Shown here: positions 15,732 through 25,801 of the stretch, one piece after another
How positions within the stretch are numbered: position 1 is the stretch's first letter
How the letters are laid out: every line of letters starts with the position of its first letter
Assembly (NCBI RefSeq): GCF_007859395.1
Contig: NZ_VOHD01000003.1
Span: 851,028 to 915,027, forward strand
Source of the DNA: Planomicrobium sp. CPCC 101110
GTDB lineage: Bacteria > Bacillota > Bacilli > Bacillales_A > Planococcaceae
Direction of reading: 5' to 3'
Length of the DNA stretch: 64,000 nucleotides
Translations under genes and position numbers: made by a program
The notes under the pieces: model-generated
The model's input: the letters and a program-made list of their open reading frames with translations, nothing else
What the model was told of the DNA's origin: nothing
Databases searched by the model: none

Positions 15732-16796
15732 GTGAAGCAAAAAGGATTGTTTATTTTTTCGTTACTGGCCGTATTGGTGATTGGAATTGGAGGTTTTCTT
15801 TATCAAGAAAATTATTTATTTTTTGCAGATTCCGCCACAGGTGCTAAAAACACGGAAGTTGAAGCCGTAGTATCTGATAGCGGGACTGGCCAGACGGTCC
15901 AACAAGCAGCAATTCAGATTGAAAGTGAAGTTATTGAAATCTCGGCGATAGACAGTAGCTATGTTGGCAAGACGGTTACTGTTCAAGGGTTGGTTGCTTC
16001 GCGCCAGATCCACAGTAAAGGACATGTATTTCTGACGGTGAAGGATGAAACAGGCGAGCTGTCTGTACCGCTTTTTGCCGATAAAGAAATCGATTCTGAA
16101 CCTTATCAGGAAGGGAAAACGGTGAACGTAACAGGAAAAGTCCAAGAATATCAGGGGAAATACGAAGTGGTTCCTGCGCTTCCTGAAGACATTCACCTGG
16201 AAACTGCTTTGAAGGAACCGATTACGGAAGCGGATTTGGGAAAAACGGTCGTTCTGAAAGGGGAAGTTGTTTCCCGGTATGAGCATCCGGATGGGCACCT
16301 GTTTCTGACGCTTCGTTTAACGGATGGCCAGGAATTGGAAATGCCTATCTTCAATTCTCTTAAACCTGATATAAATGCTTTTCAAGCTAATGCCGTTATC
16401 GAAGTCGAAGGGGAGATATCCGAATACAAAGGAAACCTGCAAGTGATTCCAAGCAATCTGCAAGCTATAAAGGAAATTACGGCAGGCGAGCTGAATGAAG
16501 CGGCTTTTAAAGAAATCGATGCTATTTCAGCAGAAGACCGCGGTCAAAAGCTTCTGACGGAAGGAAATATCTCGGATGTATCTGAAAGCAAGGACGGCCA
16601 TCTGTTTTTCACTTTGGAAAAAGACGGCAAGAAAATCGAAACGACCTTGTTTAAAGCCGATACGAATGAGCTCGAAGGAAGAAAAGAACGGATTCTGCAA
16701 GCGGAGTCGGCTAAGTTTCCAGTTCGCATCGTAGGTGTTGTGGAAGTATATGAAGATCAGCTGACGTTGATCGTCGATAAAGTATTAATTGATTAG
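15732..16796 (+). CDS. Membrane-anchored protein with three OB-fold-like repeats
   Basis: The 354-residue protein starts at GTG 15732 (AAAAAGGGGTG upstream). It has an N-terminal membrane anchor or signal (residues 5-24), a linker, and three repeats of about 90 residues. Each repeat has a core like GK.V.V.G.V.S....GH.FLTL.D..G....PLF (at about 77, 164 and 255), which matches the tRNA-anti/OB-fold pattern for nucleic-acid or oligosaccharide binding. It should lie outside the membrane. The gene is 14 bp upstream of a membrane HEPN gene, so they are co-transcribed. Fold assignment is by pattern only. Confidence 0.65.
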   Translation: MKQKGLFIFSLLAVLVIGIGGFLYQENYLFFADSATGAKNTEVEAVVSDSGTGQTVQQAAIQIESEVIEISAIDSSYVGKTVTVQGLVASRQIHSKGHVFLTVKDETGELSVPLFADKEIDSEPYQEGKTVNVTGKVQEYQGKYEVVPALPEDIHLETALKEPITEADLGKTVVLKGEVVSRYEHPDGHLFLTLRLTDGQELEMPIFNSLKPDINAFQANAVIEVEGEISEYKGNLQVIPSNLQAIKEITAGELNEAAFKEIDAISAEDRGQKLLTEGNISDVSESKDGHLFFTLEKDGKKIETTLFKADTNELEGRKERILQAESAKFPVRIVGVVEVYEDQLTLIVDKVLID

Positions 16797-16810
16797 AGGT
16801 AGGCGATACA

Positions 16811-18166
16811 ATGAACAAATATGAAATTTCAATCATTGCACTCAGTGTTTCACTGCTTTCACTTGTGTTGCCGCCAATTGTATACTGGCCTGTGGCCATT
16901 CTCGCAGGTATCGGGTTACTCATAGTGCTGAAAAAAGCTTTACGGAACAAGGACAATAAAAGAGACGCTTTTTACTTTCTTTTTCTGGCAGCTGGTTCTA
17001 TCGGCATTTTTCTTTTCCTATTCCCGCTCCCTCACGCTGCTTTGTTCTGCATGTTATTGTTTGCCTGCGCTTCTCTTATGGAGTTGTACGGGACAAGAAG
17101 GATAGCTGCAGAAGAGCGTCAAGAACATATTGCACCGGCAGTTAGACTTTCAGATGAAATTGCGGTTGCAGAAGTGGAACTGAAAACTGAAGAAATGATG
17201 AGGAAGTTACTGGCAGAATCGAATATCGAAAAATTATTTACCAATCTGAAAGAAGAGCTGGCACAACGGATGGAAAGCTTGGACTTTTCACTGAATAAGC
17301 AGGCAGCCAACTCCCTGCAGCTTGAAATAGAAACGAAGAAATTAGTGGAAGAGTTTAAAAAAGAGCAGCTTGGTGAAATCGATTCGAAAATCGATCGAAT
17401 ATCCCGGTCTGTAAGCAATACCTTAACTTTTCAGCAAGCAGAGGAATTACATAAAAAAATGTCTTACTTCATCGATGATAAAGCGAATCATTTAGTGGGG
17501 GATGTGACAGCGGAAATCAAGAAGCAAGGAGACCGCTCATCGAAAGAATTAGTGGAAATGAATTTAGGGATTTCGGAAGTTAAAGAGGGCGTAAGAGAAG
17601 CAAATCAATCGTTGGTCAAACTTGTTCACTTGCAAAATCAGTATACTTATACGAAAAAAGAAGAGGACCTAACAGAGGAAGAGTGGAGGGCCATTCTTAA
17701 CCAAATCCATGAAATTGCACTTGAGATGAAGGATAGAAGCAAAACGGATACTGTGGACTATCAAGTGATTAAAATAGAGTTTAAAGTCCGCTATCCAAAG
17801 TTAAGTGAAAAAGGGCTGAATTTCTTAAGCACAGGGGAGTATCTGTATCAGGTTCACAAAGGCATAGACTTTGATTATGCCCCTATTATGGTGGAATTTT
17901 CAAAAGTTATTGAAAGGGAACTGAATCTGCTGCTTGAGAAAATGCAGCTCGGCAAAAACCTTACATTGGGAAATATCAATTACCTTGTAGCAGATAAAAA
18001 AATATTAGTAGACAAGCTCAGAGGAATTGGAAGCTTTCTTACTGAACTGGTTAAGTATCGGAATGGAAGCGCGCATGTAGGTGAGTCGACTCAGGCGAAG
18101 GTGGAAAAAGTCAGAAGCCTGCTGTTTGACGAAGGTTGGATAGAGCGGATTATTAAGGAAAAGTAA
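16811..18166 (+). CDS. Membrane-anchored HEPN-domain protein
   Basis: The 451-residue product has four hydrophobic N-terminal helices (about 6-22, 25-40, 50-66 and 70-88) and a long coiled coil (about 110-290). Its C-terminal helical domain contains KYRNGSAHVGE. Arg417 and His422 form the R-X4-H motif with Asn after Arg that marks catalytic HEPN ribonucleases. A membrane-tethered HEPN with a coiled-coil stalk suggests a stress- or phage-triggered RNase, but no partner toxin or nucleotidyltransferase is visible. It follows the OB-fold protein by 14 bp with AGAGGTAGG as RBS. HEPN assignment rests on this motif and helical context. Confidence 0.6.
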   Translation: MNKYEISIIALSVSLLSLVLPPIVYWPVAILAGIGLLIVLKKALRNKDNKRDAFYFLFLAAGSIGIFLFLFPLPHAALFCMLLFACASLMELYGTRRIAAEERQEHIAPAVRLSDEIAVAEVELKTEEMMRKLLAESNIEKLFTNLKEELAQRMESLDFSLNKQAANSLQLEIETKKLVEEFKKEQLGEIDSKIDRISRSVSNTLTFQQAEELHKKMSYFIDDKANHLVGDVTAEIKKQGDRSSKELVEMNLGISEVKEGVREANQSLVKLVHLQNQYTYTKKEEDLTEEEWRAILNQIHEIALEMKDRSKTDTVDYQVIKIEFKVRYPKLSEKGLNFLSTGEYLYQVHKGIDFDYAPIMVEFSKVIERELNLLLEKMQLGKNLTLGNINYLVADKKILVDKLRGIGSFLTELVKYRNGSAHVGESTQAKVEKVRSLLFDEGWIERIIKEK

Positions 18167-18380
18167 TTGAATTTGGTTAATATCAAATTTCATCTTGTTG
18201 ACACAAGAAAGTGTAATGGTTTTGTCAAAGCGGGAAAGAGAGTTATCTAAATATGAGAAAACTAGATGGCAACTTGTAGCAGCACTACCAGAAGTAAGAG
18301 AAGCGGTTCCCGTGGTGATGTTGATATTGAAACGAAATACATAAAATGCATTTTCAAAAAGAGAAAAATAACTATATTGT

Positions 18381-18409
18381 AGAGTGGTCCATCGGCCACT
18401 CTTTTTTTG
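18381..18409 (+). terminator. Rho-independent terminator
   Basis: AGAGTGG, an eight-base loop and CCACTCTTTTTTT. Confidence 0.8.
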
Positions 18410-18550
18410 TGCAAAAATTGAAGCGCAGAACTATTCAACTTACAGGAATGTTATTGTCTTAGCATATAAACTCTTAGTTAGAAATACTATATTTTTTACT
18501 GCTGAAATTTATAATTTATGAATAAAAAGAACTAAAATAATATTAAGGTG

Positions 18551-18573
18551 TGATATTATTTAACTATTAAAAT
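18551..18573 (+). promoter_or_regulatory. Shared extended -10 promoter element (copy 1)
   Basis: TGATATTATTTAACT is an extended -10 (TG-N-TATTAT) with the same downstream bases as copies at 21613, 29024 and 33881. It lies 84 bp before the SbsA-like gene. Confidence 0.5.
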
Positions 18574-18634
18574 TATTTCGGCTTTCTGTTTTAGAGTTAA
18601 GCTAAGCAGGCCGAATTTTAGGGGGGAGTAAAGA

Positions 18635-21448
18635 GTGAAAAGATTAAGAGTTCCACTTGTAGTGGTAATAGCAATGGCTATAGGTTTTTTTGTGTTTAGG
18701 GCTTTTAGTGAGGACAAAGAGGTGGAAGGAGAAGCTTCAAATATTGAAACTGAAACAAGTAAGATCGATATTAAGACTTCTATAGAAACTCATACACCTC
18801 TCGATAAGACTTTTGAATTTTCTTTTAGCGAAAAATTAGATGAGTCAACTATGACGAAGGATATTATCAAAGTGTTGGATGAGGAGCAAAAGGAAGTGGC
18901 AATTCGGATTGCGCTTTCCGATGACAAAAAAACAATGAAAATACAAGCACCTAAAGATAAATATAAAAAAGGGTCTGTTTATGAACTTCAAATATTAGAG
19001 GGCATCAAATATGAAAATGGCGATCCAGTTAAGGAAATATACCATAAGGAATTCATTACGGAAAGAGACGAAGTTGAAAAAGTGGAACTGAATGAGGGCC
19101 TTGTCTTTGTAGAGCCGGAGCAAGTGAAAGCTTTTGGCGAAAATGAAGTAACAGTAGAAAAAAGCACCAAGCCGGATCTAGCAGTCGGTGATATTGTCAT
19201 TGTTCCTTCGAAAGAGAACCCTGAGGGTGCGGCATTAAAAGTCCTTGAACTGGAGGAAGAAAAGGGGACGTACCAACTAATCGTTGAAAAGCCTGATTTC
19301 GCCGAGTTATTCAACGAGCTGGATATTTACAAGACATATGAAATCAAAAAAGAACATATCGAAATTGAGGAAGGCATTAAAGGGCTTACGGTGACGGATT
19401 TTGCAGGCATGAATCTAAATACGATGCTTGCAGCAAGTAATGGAACAGGATGGGATTTTGAATTTAAAACACCGGAAGCTCCAAAAGGGATAGAGTCTGT
19501 CAAAGGAATTGAGTTTACATTTGAAAATATGCCTCTTGGAAAAGATAAGTACAGCCCGCTAATAGACGGTTCTTTAAGCTATCAAAATGCCGTTACTAAA
19601 ACCGATATGCAGTTGGGAAAGAAAACAAGGTATCAACTAAGCATGACTAGTTCTTCTGCCAGTAAATTTGTAATTTCCCCTCCAGCAGCAGAAGGAAAAG
19701 GTGGAAAGACCAGCAAGAAAATAGAAAAAGAACTCAAGAAAACAAATGAAAAAATAAAACTGGCGAAGCTGAAAATGCCAACAGCTGCTCCGGGAGTATT
19801 TGTAACGGGCGCTTTTTATCTGAAGGTGGATTATGCATTTTCCTATCAGCCGGAAATCACCGTCGTCTTTGAAATCGATGAAGAACGGGGCGTTATATAT
19901 GACGGGAAAACAGCTAAGCCGATCAATAAGTTTGTCCCTACATTAGATGCATCTCTCAAAGGAACCGGAACAGTAGAGACTAGCGCGGGAGCTGCAGCGA
20001 GCGTTAGCATAGAGGCGTTTGCAGTGGCCGGAGTTGGCATAGAAGCGTTTGGTGGAGGCGGGGGAACCGGTGAATTCCATACAGGGGTTAATAAGGAGTA
20101 CGGTGCCTATTCCTGTTACAAAGCGGCATTTAATCCTATTTTACAAGGCAATCTTTTTGTGGATTTTTTAGGGGAGGAAATATACAAGGGCACTCTCGCT
20201 AAAGCAAGTCTTAACCCTAAAATCATCAAAGGAAATTGCGATGTTTTCCAAAAGCTAGAGGTGAAAAAGAAACAAGTCAAACTCGCTGCAGGGGAAACAA
20301 TACAAATTTCCATAAAAGGGCTTTATACAGACTTGGGAAGCGGAAAATCACGAACTTTGGATCTGAAAAACAGCAAGAGTTTAAAAGCGGTATCGGCAGA
20401 CGGAAAAGTAGCCGAGGCAAGCCTGGAAAATGACAGGCTAGTGCTGACGGCGGATGATGCTCCAATAAAAGAAAATACGGTGGTCACGATTGAATATGAA
20501 GAAAAAGGTGAAGCTTTTGACAAGCCAGTTGTTTCTAAAATAGAACTTCCTATAGTTATTAAAGGTTTCAAAAAAATCAAAGAAGAAAACTTGTCTGAGG
20601 ATGAGTCTTTGGCAATTGCCAAAACCACGATAGACAAGATTTTGCGGATTTTAAACGAGGCAGGAGAAAAGCACAAACTTTTCAATGAAGTACCAGGAAA
20701 GTATAGCCTAGTAGAATCAGAGCTCAGCACTCTTATTACAGATAGGTTTGTGGAAGAGCAAATGAGAAACTACGTAGAAAAAGAATATTATTGTGAATGC
20801 GATACAACATTGTCGCCGCGAATAGATGACACGATGATTCGGGTTAACGTAAAAACGATTGATTCCGAAACTTTTCGGGTAGAAGGAATCTTTTTAGCAA
20901 ATATCATGGATTATAATTCGCGGAAACAAATTCTTGAATTTAAAAAAGAGAGAACAGAATGGAAAATGAATGACTGGTTTTATGAGTTAGATAACGAAGA
21001 TTTAAAACTGCTTGCAGAGGAAGTGGAAGCTTCATACGCGGCTTCCCATCCAAATGATGTTGTAAAAGTTACAAGGGAATACACGAATGAATTTGGACAA
21101 TCTGCTTATATCGTAGAGGTGAACGGTTCTAACATTTATAGTGTCGATAAACGAACTGGAGAAGTCTGGCTCGAAGGGCCTCCCGAGGGAGAAGAAGCGG
21201 AAATAGAAGAAGAACCAAGTGGAAAGATTACGCCAGAAGAGGCAGAGCTTCTAGTCAGGCAGTATTTAGGCACGGAGCAAAATACGGAAAGGTCATTTAT
21301 ATATGACCATGATAATGAATTGGGGGATTATGTAATCCATGTATATGATGTAGTAAAAGATGATATAAGTTCTCATAATTTTACTTATGGATGGTATGGT
21401 GTAAACCCAGAAACAGGAGAAGTATACAATGATCTAATGAGAGAATAA
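18635..21448 (+). CDS. Large exported SbsA/Ig-like protein with C-terminal PepSY-like domain (copy A)
   Basis: The 937-residue protein is anchored by an N-terminal TM helix (6-22). Residues 45-140 resemble bacterial Ig-like Big_5/SbsA domains (PLDKTFEFSFSEKLD, then KGSVYELQIL). A central Gly/Ala-rich region (about 435-480) follows, and then a second Ig-like stretch around 545-640. A conserved CxC motif (EYYCECD) lies at about 715-722, and the end is PepSY-like (TPEEAELLVRQYLG and GWYGVNPETGEVYND). It probably sits on the outer face of the membrane. The RBS GGGGGGAG precedes the start. The TcaA-like gene 219 bp downstream has its own promoter. A damaged homologue lies on the minus strand at 23625-25645. 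Confidence 0.7.
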   Translation: MKRLRVPLVVVIAMAIGFFVFRAFSEDKEVEGEASNIETETSKIDIKTSIETHTPLDKTFEFSFSEKLDESTMTKDIIKVLDEEQKEVAIRIALSDDKKTMKIQAPKDKYKKGSVYELQILEGIKYENGDPVKEIYHKEFITERDEVEKVELNEGLVFVEPEQVKAFGENEVTVEKSTKPDLAVGDIVIVPSKENPEGAALKVLELEEEKGTYQLIVEKPDFAELFNELDIYKTYEIKKEHIEIEEGIKGLTVTDFAGMNLNTMLAASNGTGWDFEFKTPEAPKGIESVKGIEFTFENMPLGKDKYSPLIDGSLSYQNAVTKTDMQLGKKTRYQLSMTSSSASKFVISPPAAEGKGGKTSKKIEKELKKTNEKIKLAKLKMPTAAPGVFVTGAFYLKVDYAFSYQPEITVVFEIDEERGVIYDGKTAKPINKFVPTLDASLKGTGTVETSAGAAASVSIEAFAVAGVGIEAFGGGGGTGEFHTGVNKEYGAYSCYKAAFNPILQGNLFVDFLGEEIYKGTLAKASLNPKIIKGNCDVFQKLEVKKKQVKLAAGETIQISIKGLYTDLGSGKSRTLDLKNSKSLKAVSADGKVAEASLENDRLVLTADDAPIKENTVVTIEYEEKGEAFDKPVVSKIELPIVIKGFKKIKEENLSEDESLAIAKTTIDKILRILNEAGEKHKLFNEVPGKYSLVESELSTLITDRFVEEQMRNYVEKEYYCECDTTLSPRIDDTMIRVNVKTIDSETFRVEGIFLANIMDYNSRKQILEFKKERTEWKMNDWFYELDNEDLKLLAEEVEASYAASHPNDVVKVTREYTNEFGQSAYIVEVNGSNIYSVDKRTGEVWLEGPPEGEEAEIEEEPSGKITPEEAELLVRQYLGTEQNTERSFIYDHDNELGDYVIHVYDVVKDDISSHNFTYGWYGVNPETGEVYNDLMRE

Positions 21449-21612
21449 TAAAACAGGAAAATGGAGTATCGATAAAAGATTTATAAGATAGTTCTCATAC
21501 AAACCTGCTTTTCAATTATCCATCGCAAAAAGAAACATAAGCGAAAATATTACATTTTAAGGATGGATAGTAAGAAAAAAGGAATAATAAATATTTATAA
21601 AACGTAAAAACG

Positions 21613-21634
21613 TGGTATTATTTATCTAGTATTT
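21613..21634 (+). promoter_or_regulatory. Shared extended -10 promoter element (copy 2)
   Basis: TGGTATTATTTATCTAGTAT is an extended -10 followed by bases identical to the 33881 copy. It lies about 50 bp before the TcaA-like gene. Confidence 0.6.
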
Positions 21635-21667
21635 TAAACTTACTATATGAAAGTAGGAGAGACTTCA

Positions 21668-23461
21668 ATGGAGAAATTTTGCACGAACTGTGGCCACTCC
21701 AATAACAGCACAAATCAGATTTGTGTTGAATGTGGAACGTCATTAACAAAAGAGCCGAAACAGGCATCGGCCCCACAGGGACCGAAAAAGCCGCTGCCTT
21801 TCAAAACGAAATTGCTTGCAGGCATCGCCATTGTGTTACTGGCTTCAATAATAGGCTTGTATACATGGGGAACCCAAACCGCATCTGCTGAAACGGCAGT
21901 ATCGAAGTTTTTTGAAGCTTTGCAGGAAAAAGATGCAGCTACGTTAAGCAAGTATGCTGTTCTATCGACTGGCGAAGAACTTACTGAAAAAGAAGCGTCT
22001 GCTTTTATTGATTTATACCAAAATATAACGCCAATTGAATTGGAAGAAATGGCGACAGTAGAAAAGAATGGAAAGTTCGCCGGCATTTTTGATGCCCATA
22101 AAGTAATTTTGACTCCTCAACAAGTATCTTTTTACTTTCCGTATGACGGGTTGAATTTGAATTTGAATGGGGAATCCGTTGAAGCAATGCAAAACGCTGA
22201 TGGCGAGTATGTTTTTTCAGGAATTGCGCCCGGAAATTACGAAGCGGAATTTGCCTTTGATGATGGAGAGACAGTTTTTGCTCATCTGTTCGATTTAACT
22301 GTAGAATACCAGGAAGATACTTCGTATGTAACAACAATTGAAGAAGACCTGCCAATAGGATCGACTGTTTTCCAAGTGACAGTAGCTGAATATTCACCAA
22401 GTTACACGACGAAAATAGTTATCGGTGAGAAAGAATATCCAGTAGATGAAAGCGGGAGCACGGAAGATATCGGTCCGTTTCTTCTTGATGGAAGCATGAA
22501 TGTTCAAGCTAAAGTGGAATTTCCTTGGGGAGCAGTCACTTCGGATGCTGTTCCAATTGACGGAGAGTATATCAATATAGATATTGCTAAATTGGATAAA
22601 AAAACGGAAGGGAAATTGATTGATCAATTCGCTGCGTTTCTTGAAGAAGACATCAAAGCCGCTGGTACAAGGGATGCATCTGTGTATACGTCTTTAACAC
22701 CAGGCAAGTTGAAGGAAGTTACAGATACTCTCGATAGCTGGAAAGAGAATGAATACTTCTTCAAAGGCTCTTTAACCAAAATTAATTTTGATGGAGAGTC
22801 GGTCCAACTTTTGTCGGACGGTGTAAGTGTAACAGGGGAAGTGGTAATTGAAGGCGCCTATTATTACCAATCGGAAAAGCCAGTAGTGGAAACGGAAAAA
22901 TACCCGCTTTATGCCAAATTCATCTATGATAGTGAAAAGAAAAAGTGGCTGGTGGAAGACTTTGATCAAGACAATTACTATGACGGCGATTTTACTGTTG
23001 AACCACTCCAAACAGTAGAAGGCTCCAAAAAGGTATATGAAGTCAAAGGCTCTACTGATGCAGTAAAAGAAACAAGTAGTGAATCTGTAAGTTCAGATGA
23101 TCAAGCAATGGAAATTGAAGATTTTATGAATCAATACAATTCCTTAAGTGTCATGGCCATGAATTCTGGTGACTTTTCACATGTTTCTTATTTGATTTCA
23201 GAAGATGGACCAAAATATCAGGAGTCTGCTGACTATGTCGATTATGTCTATTCTAAAGGAATCACAGAAGAGCATCTTGGAACTTCATTGGAAAAAGTGG
23301 AGAAAATCGATGCTAACCAAGTGAAAGTTACAACAATTGATCGATTTATCATTCACAAAGAGGGCGATAGCAGTGAAAAAGAATACCGATCAGTAACCAT
23401 TCTAATCAGTGATGGTGATGGTTGGCTTGTTAAAGAACTAGTTTCTACAAAAGAAATTTAA
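21668..23461 (+). CDS. Zinc-ribbon TcaA/YvbJ-like membrane protein (copy A)
   Basis: The 597-residue protein has a cytosolic zinc ribbon (Cys5, Cys8, Cys19 and Cys22), a proline/lysine linker and one TM helix (about 45-66). The long extracytoplasmic part begins with an NTF2-like TcaA domain (AVSKFFEALQEKDAATL), then IgG-like beta domains and a C-terminal domain from about residue 485. TcaA of staphylococci affects glycopeptide sensitivity and wall polymers; YvbJ is the B. subtilis relative. The ATG at 21668 is chosen over one at 21647 because GTAGGAGAG lies between them. Paralogues are at 25802-27220 and 35029-36441. Confidence 0.75.
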   Translation: MEKFCTNCGHSNNSTNQICVECGTSLTKEPKQASAPQGPKKPLPFKTKLLAGIAIVLLASIIGLYTWGTQTASAETAVSKFFEALQEKDAATLSKYAVLSTGEELTEKEASAFIDLYQNITPIELEEMATVEKNGKFAGIFDAHKVILTPQQVSFYFPYDGLNLNLNGESVEAMQNADGEYVFSGIAPGNYEAEFAFDDGETVFAHLFDLTVEYQEDTSYVTTIEEDLPIGSTVFQVTVAEYSPSYTTKIVIGEKEYPVDESGSTEDIGPFLLDGSMNVQAKVEFPWGAVTSDAVPIDGEYINIDIAKLDKKTEGKLIDQFAAFLEEDIKAAGTRDASVYTSLTPGKLKEVTDTLDSWKENEYFFKGSLTKINFDGESVQLLSDGVSVTGEVVIEGAYYYQSEKPVVETEKYPLYAKFIYDSEKKKWLVEDFDQDNYYDGDFTVEPLQTVEGSKKVYEVKGSTDAVKETSSESVSSDDQAMEIEDFMNQYNSLSVMAMNSGDFSHVSYLISEDGPKYQESADYVDYVYSKGITEEHLGTSLEKVEKIDANQVKVTTIDRFIIHKEGDSSEKEYRSVTILISDGDGWLVKELVSTKEI

Positions 23462-23546
23462 AAGTTGATATAAGTGGTCTTTGTGCTGAAGATGGAAGTT
23501 AAAAGAGCTGTTTTAGTGCAAAAGTGCAAATTCATAATAAGAGTAT

Positions 23547-23593
23547 AAAAAAATCCGCTCCTGTAAGTTCAAACTTACAGGAGCGGATTTTTA
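23547..23593. terminator. Bidirectional terminator
   Basis: A near-perfect 20-bp stem (AAAAATCCGCTCCTGTAAGT and its complement) lies between the convergent TcaA copy A and SbsA copy B genes. Confidence 0.9.
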
Positions 23594-23624
23594 TTAACCT
23601 TTCTTCTTCAAATAAACCATTGCC

Positions 23625-25645
23625 TTATTCTTTTTTATACATACCATCAAAATTAATCGCCATACCATGCCAATATGTGCATTCGTATGATTCTGCAATG
23701 CTGACTTCCTCCCCGTCAAATGAGAAGTTTATCGTACAGCCAACTTCATCTTGGAATACCGCAGTGCTTCCATCAATTGTAGAAGTGCCTTCTATATCCC
23801 CGACATGGCCGCCACCTTCTACATGGATAGTAAAATCAAAGGACTGCCCGGTTTCATTTGAAATGGACAATTCTCCTGTTTTTCCTTCTTGGATTAGCCA
23901 ATCTCCGTTTAACCCTGAAACCGAGCTTTGCTGGTATTCGGGAGGCAGCCATTCGTTTGGAACGTCAAGAACAATTTCTGTGCTGTCGGCGTACACGCCT
24001 TGTATACCAATGCCACTGGAATCAGAAATAATATAAACTTTCCTTCCGCCATCCATGACTTCATTGATCAGTTTTGCTGTATTGTGAGAGTATTTTTCAT
24101 ATTCCTTCCACGTTACATTCATATTCTCATCAGCAGGAGAGACGGAGTCCCAGCTATCTAATCGCCATTTCCCATTCTTTTTTATAGCTGTAAAATAAAT
24201 CGTTTCTCCATTGTAAGTAAGAAGATCTTCAAATTGGATAGAAGAAGCTACTAACTTGTTGGCTGAATTTTCATGGATATCAAAACGAATGTCGAAATCC
24301 ACGCCTGGTGTGACAATAAAGTCGCACTGGCAATACATATCATCTGCTATGGTCTTCAGTGTTCCGTCAGTAAGGTTAGGAGTAGCATATTTTAAAAGTT
24401 CCGGCCGGAGTATATCGAAATCTGGCGGATTATTCATCTTCGTCCAATTGTATTCAACGCCTAAATCTTGATAGGTTTTGATAATACTTCCGTATAAATC
24501 CTTCATCACTTGTTTGGCTTCTTCTGGAGGCAATTTTTTCTGGACCCCTGTTAAAGTGACTGGAATTTCTTTTTTGAACTTGCCATCGTAAGTGACGGTA
24601 ATGGTTGTTTTATCGTCTCCAGGATCTTTTGGTATTTTCACTAAAACCTTGTAATACTTATCGGCTTTCAATTTGATTTTTGTATCTTTGCTCGATTTGC
24701 TAATGTTGGCAGAAGAAATTGAAGATATAGTTTCTCTTATCTTAACAGTTGAGACTTCTGGATTGTCCGTCGTAATTTCAAATTTATTTAGGGATTTTTC
24801 TCCAATCAGTAAATTCTTCTTAGAGTCGGCACCTGTAGATGTATCGAGATATTTACCTTTTATCTTCAATGTTACGCTATCACCTGGTTTTGCTTTAATC
24901 TCTTTAGGGGAAACTTCAATATCTTGTTATAGATATCGATTTCTTCAAAGAGTTCTTGGAATTTTGGTTGAGAATAAGTGATTGTTACTTCACCATTTGA
25001 ACTTTTTATCTCATCAATTTTAATAGCTTCTTCTTCAAATACTTCATGCGTAATTGGTATTTTCAAAATATCATCTTTAGCCAATTCAGTTTTCAATTCG
25101 GCTTTCTGAAGAACCAAGATTTTTTCTTTGTTAGAAATGATAGCTTTTTCGCTGATAGGAATAATGGCATTGTTAAAAGTAACGTTTTCAACTTCATCGC
25201 GGGCGACAAAGAACCCCATTTTATAGGCTTTAGATACTGTATCGCCATCTACATACTCAAGTGAATTTGCCATATGGACTTCGTAATATGAGCCTTTCGC
25301 ATAACCATTGGCAGGAGGTTCAATCACCACAGAATGTCCGTCGTCCTCTAAAGTTACTTCCAGTTCGATATGGTTTTCATCGTTATCTAAAACATATACA
25401 GTTTCTTCTGTAATAGATTTCGGATCTAACTTTCCATCAAAGGAAATTTCCCACTTGTGATTTATAGGAACTCCGTAGTTGATAGGGAAATTATCTTCAT
25501 CGGTAATCTCCACTTCTTTTATCGTTTCTGCAGTTTCGTCTGCAAGAACCGGTGTTGACTCTTTCGGGAAGAATTGAGGATAAAGAAAATATCCTGAAGC
25601 CCCTAAGATTAAAACCAATAAACTGATGAAGCCATACTTTTTCAT
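23625..25645 (-). pseudogene. SbsA/Ig-like exported protein copy B, internal out-of-frame deletion
   Basis: Residues 1 to about 237 from ATG 25645 parallel copy A (TM anchor, Big_5-like domain, LFEEIDIY). After DIYN the frame shifts to a 24-codon nonsense tail that stops at 24872. In the next frame the sequence resumes as DIEVSPKEIKAKPGD, which matches KLEVKKKQVKLAAGE near residue 545 of copy A. About 310 residues of copy A are therefore missing at roughly 24925. The rest (to 23625) keeps the CxC motif (YCQCD), but its end is an unrelated beta-rich domain (FDFTIHVEGGGHVGD) instead of PepSY. An internal start at 24869 could yield a leaderless fragment. Confidence 0.7.
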
Positions 25646-25729
25646 TATTGTCCTCCTAGAATATCAAATATAAAAACCTTACAGGTATATTATACTGCCT
25701 ATTTATAGGTATTTATAACTTATATTTGA

Positions 25730-25770
25730 AAAAGGAAAGAACTTAATCGATTGCCGATTAAGTTCTTAGG
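25730..25770 (-). terminator. Rho-independent terminator (minus strand)
   Basis: AAGAACTTAATCG, loop and CGATTAAGTTCTT, with a pyrimidine run on the minus-strand side. It lies after the TcaA copy B stop, so SbsA copy B needs its own promoter. Confidence 0.7.
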
Positions 25771-25801
25771 GAAGGAGTAAGTTCTTTTATAAATTTCGCT
25801 A

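Larger units (their letters stand above)
18167..18634. other. Intergenic region with terminator and promoter
   Basis: The terminator at 18381-18409 ends the OB-fold/HEPN operon. AT-rich DNA follows, with the shared extended -10 element at 18551. No ORF is supported. Confidence 0.5.

Noticed and set aside
24872..25645. The two halves of SbsA-like copy B as two separate genes
   Set aside because: The downstream half has no RBS or signal peptide, and its N-terminal extension continues in the next frame into family sequence, so it is one broken gene.
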